Below, one piece after another: positions 61,272 to 64,000 of a stretch of DNA of 64,000 nt (positions are counted from its first letter, which is position 1; every line of letters starts with the position of its first letter). Origin of the DNA: Pseudoflavonifractor sp. An184 (GTDB lineage: Bacteria; Bacillota; Clostridia; Oscillospirales; Oscillospiraceae). The notes below the pieces were generated by a model. That model searched no databases, was not told the DNA's origin, and saw only the letters and a list, made by a program, of their open reading frames with translations. The stretch is taken from the NCBI RefSeq assembly GCF_002160305.1, contig NZ_NFKI01000004.1, positions 62,001-126,000 of the forward strand. Direction: 5' to 3'. The translations under genes and the position numbers were made by a program.

Positions 61272-63014
61272 TTACCGGACGTATGTACCGGGGTAGTAAA
61301 ATTCGATGATCTCCTCATAGGTGAAGCCACGCTCCGCCATGGCGCGGGCCCCGTACTGGCTCAGGCCAAGCTGGTGGCCGTTGCCGGAGCCCTGGAAGAT
61401 ATAGGAGCTGCCGCTCACCGTTACCTGGGTGCCGGTGGGGGTGTCCGTGCCGGAGCCGCCGGAGGAGACGGTATCCTCCGCCGGGTTGATGCTGCCCGAG
61501 CCGGAGATGGCGTACAGTCCGTCCAGGCCCGCCTGGCTCAGGGAACCGGAGCCGCTGATCACCGTGTAGGTGCCCTGGGAATCCAGGGATGCGGAGCCGT
61601 TGGCCGTGAGTCCACCGCCGGAACTGGACGTCCCGGCCCCCGAGGAGACCGACTGCCCGTTGACCGTGAATCGGATGGAACTGACCCCAAATACGCTGCG
61701 GATTGATGTGGGTTTTAAGTCGTTGCTCTCTCCATTGCCATAGGTCACCCGGACTTGAATCACGTTCCCCAAATCGGAATACGTAAGGGTCAGAGACGCG
61801 ATGCCGCTGGAGGCGTTGTAGCCCCGGGCCTGGAGCCGCTGGGCCAGCTCCGAGCTGGTGTAGGATACCGTCCAGGAGGAGTAGCTGTTTTGGCTGGCCA
61901 TATCCGCCTCGTAGGGGTCCTCCACGCCGCACAGGTAGGGGTACTGCTCCAAAGAGGAACCCCACACGTTGTACACGCTCTCGCTGGCTCCCCCGTGGCT
62001 GGAGGAGTAGAAGGCCTCGATGACCTGCCCGTCGTACCAGGCGTATTCCCCGGCCGTCTCGTCCACCGCCTGGTCGGTGCGCTCGTTGGCCTGGTAGGAG
62101 GAGCTGTTTGTCCCCGCGCCGTAGTAGGCTTGGCAGTCGGTGGTGTTGCACACGTCAAAGTGGTAGGAGGTGTGCTTGCCGCTGTGGATGTTGATGTAGG
62201 CGTAGCTGCGGGCGCACACCGCCTGAACCTTCAGGGCCTCCAGAGGCCAGCTGTTGCTCATCTCATAGGGGACAACCCCTTTGATGTAGGTCTCCAGGTC
62301 CACGATGTTCACCACCGTCAGGTCGCCCCCGCCGATGCGCTCATAGCGGAAGCCGCCGCAGTACCGGTACCCCTTGAACCAGGTGCGCACGGCGTCTGCC
62401 CCGGTGACGTCGGGCATCACCCCCAGGGCCAGCGCGTCCCCTCCGTCAAACTGGAACAGGATCTCCGCGGTTCCGGTGCGGGTGACGTTGACGGCGTAGG
62501 AGCTGGTGCCTGCCACCGTGCCGCCCAGGCTCTGGGCGGCGTCCTCCGCCTCCTGCCGGCTGGTATAGGAGCCGGCGCGCACCTGGTAGTCCCCGTCGAT
62601 CCAGGCCACAAAACCGTCCCGGTACTCCTGGGCGTCGGCGGCGGCCTGCTCATAGGAGCGGTAGCCGCTCTCCACCAGCACATGGTAGCAGCCGATGGCC
62701 TCCCCGCCGTTGTCGGAGGTGGAGTAGGAGGTGCCGTTCACCCAGGTGTTCTGGGTCTTGACCATGGTGATCTGGGTCTCGTCCTCGTCCGTCCGGGCCA
62801 GCTCCACAAAATCCAGGCCGTCGTCAAAGTAGCCCATGCGGTAGCCCGAGCCGTAGCCGGTGTTGTTCTCCAGGTTGGCGTTCACCAGGGCGCCGCTGCC
62901 ATAGGCCAGGCCCACCCGGACCATCTCGCCGCCGCTCCCCGCCGCCAGGACAGTGGGAAGGGCCAGGACCACCGCCAGCAGAACGGCGGCAAACTGCATA
63001 AAGAATCGTCTCAT
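61272..63014 (-). CDS. secreted SpoIID/LytB-domain protein
   Basis: ATG 63014 gives 580 residues with a signal peptide (MRRFFMQFAAVLLAVVLALP...). The SpoIID domain (about 240-430) has VNIVDLETYIKGVVPYEMSN, LEALKVQAVCARSYA and FYSSSHGGASESV. A SPOR-like region (YQVRAGSYTSRQEAEDAAQS) precedes it. A Ser/Gly-rich insert lies near 490-545, and the C-terminal HQLGLSQYGARAMAERG closes the domain. SpoIID enzymes cut stem-peptide-free glycan. Whether it is sporulation-specific cannot be told. Confidence 0.88.
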   Translation of the reverse strand: MRRFFMQFAAVLLAVVLALPTVLAAGSGGEMVRVGLAYGSGALVNANLENNTGYGSGYRMGYFDDGLDFVELARTDEDETQITMVKTQNTWVNGTSYSTSDNGGEAIGCYHVLVESGYRSYEQAAADAQEYRDGFVAWIDGDYQVRAGSYTSRQEAEDAAQSLGGTVAGTSSYAVNVTRTGTAEILFQFDGGDALALGVMPDVTGADAVRTWFKGYRYCGGFRYERIGGGDLTVVNIVDLETYIKGVVPYEMSNSWPLEALKVQAVCARSYAYINIHSGKHTSYHFDVCNTTDCQAYYGAGTNSSSYQANERTDQAVDETAGEYAWYDGQVIEAFYSSSHGGASESVYNVWGSSLEQYPYLCGVEDPYEADMASQNSYSSWTVSYTSSELAQRLQARGYNASSGIASLTLTYSDLGNVIQVRVTYGNGESNDLKPTSIRSVFGVSSIRFTVNGQSVSSGAGTSSSGGGLTANGSASLDSQGTYTVISGSGSLSQAGLDGLYAISGSGSINPAEDTVSSGGSGTDTPTGTQVTVSGSSYIFQGSGNGHQLGLSQYGARAMAERGFTYEEIIEFYYPGTYVR

Positions 63015-63052
63015 AGCTCTCTTGATTTCTCCGTTTCTGATGATTCGCTCTC

Positions 63053-63081
63053 TTGACACCCACCGGCAAACATGATAGGAT
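63053..63081 (+). promoter_or_regulatory. promoter of the lysine riboswitch/asd transcript
   Basis: Consensus TTGACA, 17-base spacer, TAGGAT. Confidence 0.7.
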
Positions 63082-63098
63082 AATTTCAAGTTTGCATG

Positions 63099-63272
63099 AT
63101 AGAGGTCGCGGCCGACATGAGTACGCGTGGCCAGGGAGCCGGTTCCCGTCCACCCACGCCCAAAGGGAAGGCCGCCGAAGGGTTTTCCTCTCGCACCGGA
63201 ACGGAGGGCCCTGGTCGCCGGGTCAACAGCTCTGCGACTGTCATCAGGGCGGTTCCCTGATGGAGCGCTGTC
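63099..63272 (+). promoter_or_regulatory. lysine riboswitch (L box)
   Basis: The L-box landmarks occur in order: AGAGGTCGCG at the 5' end, ATGAGTA, AAGGGAAGGCCGCCGAAGGG, CTGTCATCAGGG and TGATGGAGCGCT at the 3' end. These form the five-stem lysine-binding core. It lies between the promoter and asd and should stop transcription when lysine is plentiful. Confidence 0.9.
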
Positions 63273-63332
63273 TGCTTTTGTGAATATTTTGCCGGCTGTG
63301 GGCGGTTTCGGCCACAGCTGACATTATAGTAC

Positions 63333-63370
63333 AAAATCAGCCGCTTGAAAAGCCGCTGATTTCTTTTTTT
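63333..63370 (+). terminator. riboswitch-controlled terminator
   Basis: The stem AAATCAGC / GCTGATTT extended inward, followed by TCTTTTTTT. A second stem GCTGTGG/CCACAGC lies just before it (about 63294-63318) and may be the alternative pairing partner region. Confidence 0.8.
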
Positions 63371-63452
63371 CGCTTGGTTTTGTCTGGAACCCCGGACACC
63401 GAACATTCAATGGGGCCATAGAATGGCCTGAACCACTTGGGAGGTATTTCTT

Positions 63453-64000
63453 ATGAAACAGTACAAAGTCGGAATCATCGGCGGCACCGGCATGGTGGGC
63501 CAGCGCTTCGTCACTCTGATGGAGAAGCACCCCTGGTTCCAGCTCACCGTCATCGCCGCCAGCCCCCGCTCCGCGGGCAAGACCTATGAGGAGGCGGTGA
63601 AGGACCGCTGGGCCATGACCACTCCTATCCCTGAGGAGGCCAAGAACCTGGTGGTGCTGGACGCCCAGGCGGACATTGAGAAGATCGCCGGCCTGGTGGA
63701 CTTTGTGTTCTGTGCCGTGGATATGAAGAAGGACGAGATCCGCGCCCTGGAGGAGGCCTACGCCAAGGCCGAGTGCCCGGTGGTGTCCAACAACTCCGCC
63801 CACCGCTGGACCGAGGACGTGCCCATGGTGGTGCCCGAGATGAACCCGGAGCACCTGGAGGTCATCGCCGCCCAGAAAAAGCGCCTGGGCACCCAGCGGG
63901 GCTTCATCGCGGTGAAGTCCAACTGCTCCATCCAGTCCTACGCCCCCGCCTTCCATCCCCTGATGAAGTACGGCATTGAGAAGGCACTGGTGTGCACCTA
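63453..64000 (+). CDS. asd: aspartate-semialdehyde dehydrogenase (3' end outside the window)
   Basis: ATG 63453 with GGGAGG upstream; 182 codons are visible. KVGIIGGTGMVGQRFVTLM is the NADP-binding loop, and VKSNCSIQSYAP holds the catalytic cysteine (NCS form). The sequence resembles the archaeal/fungal-type Asd found in many Clostridia. It reduces aspartyl phosphate for lysine, threonine and methionine synthesis, consistent with the lysine riboswitch. Confidence 0.93.
   Translation, partial: MKQYKVGIIGGTGMVGQRFVTLMEKHPWFQLTVIAASPRSAGKTYEEAVKDRWAMTTPIPEEAKNLVVLDAQADIEKIAGLVDFVFCAVDMKKDEIRALEEAYAKAECPVVSNNSAHRWTEDVPMVVPEMNPEHLEVIAAQKKRLGTQRGFIAVKSNCSIQSYAPAFHPLMKYGIEKALVCT

Overview
The window is a high-GC Firmicutes chromosome segment that looks like the gut Oscillospiraceae (Flavonifractor/Lawsonibacter/Intestinimonas type). 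The pointers are G/C-ending codons, strong AGGAGG ribosome sites, sigma-A promoters (TTGACA-17-TATAAT), a T-box and a lysine riboswitch, the smc-ftsY neighbourhood and a Tn4451-like mobilizable element. The taxon is inferred from style and gene content only. No rRNA and no CRISPR array were seen; there is one tRNA (Gln, CUG).

Layout. 1-2260: a minus-strand metal operon (ZIP transporter, heavy-metal-binding protein, AraC regulator) with two matching GTTAG-N6-CTAAC operators. About 2380-8640: an integrated mobilizable element with a sigma-like regulator, RepA-like ATPase, MobC, relaxase, a membrane protein nested out of frame in the relaxase gene, a small TnpW-like protein and a large serine recombinase; its first promoter carries a LexA-like box. 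8681-11083: an ECF sigma/anti-sigma pair and the wreck of a second anti-sigma gene. 11150-11853: nested repeats next to tRNA-Gln. 12111-18138: comEC-addA. 18330-21716: a radical-SAM DNA-repair pair with two oxidoreductases between its halves. 21842-23237: hairpin array, sigma-gene stub, yesL and a repeat copy.

23283-35078 is a complete sialic-acid locus: kinase, AGE-type epimerase, RpiR regulator, ABC importer (binding protein, two permeases, a distal ATPase), YhcH anomerase, NanA, NagB and NagA. The enzymes fit the route Neu5Ac -> ManNAc -> GlcNAc -> GlcNAc-6-P -> GlcN-6-P -> fructose-6-P. No ManNAc-6-P epimerase gene was recognised.

35158-50875 is housekeeping: pcrA, smc, ftsY, rph, rdgB, yhbY, a nadD-yqeK fusion, an LCP protein and rsfS. 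50911-54447 is a T-box leader with a small membrane protein and valS. 55043-64000 holds an Amt-PII fusion, a GH13 enzyme, a MATE pump, queA, a SpoIID protein and a lysine-riboswitch-controlled asd that runs off the right edge.

The strongest oddity is at the 3' ends of smc and ftsY. Each gene end is present twice: a 23-24 base identical core, then a tail that differs only by synonymous codons and a swapped stop codon. Between the copies lies a 115-130 base hairpin-rich segment that begins with a 14-15 base inverted copy of the target gene. Two loci with the same plan suggest one mechanism, possibly a guided element that restores the gene it enters. Related in style are two families of hairpin-rich interspersed repeats; all four copies of one family abut a hairpin.
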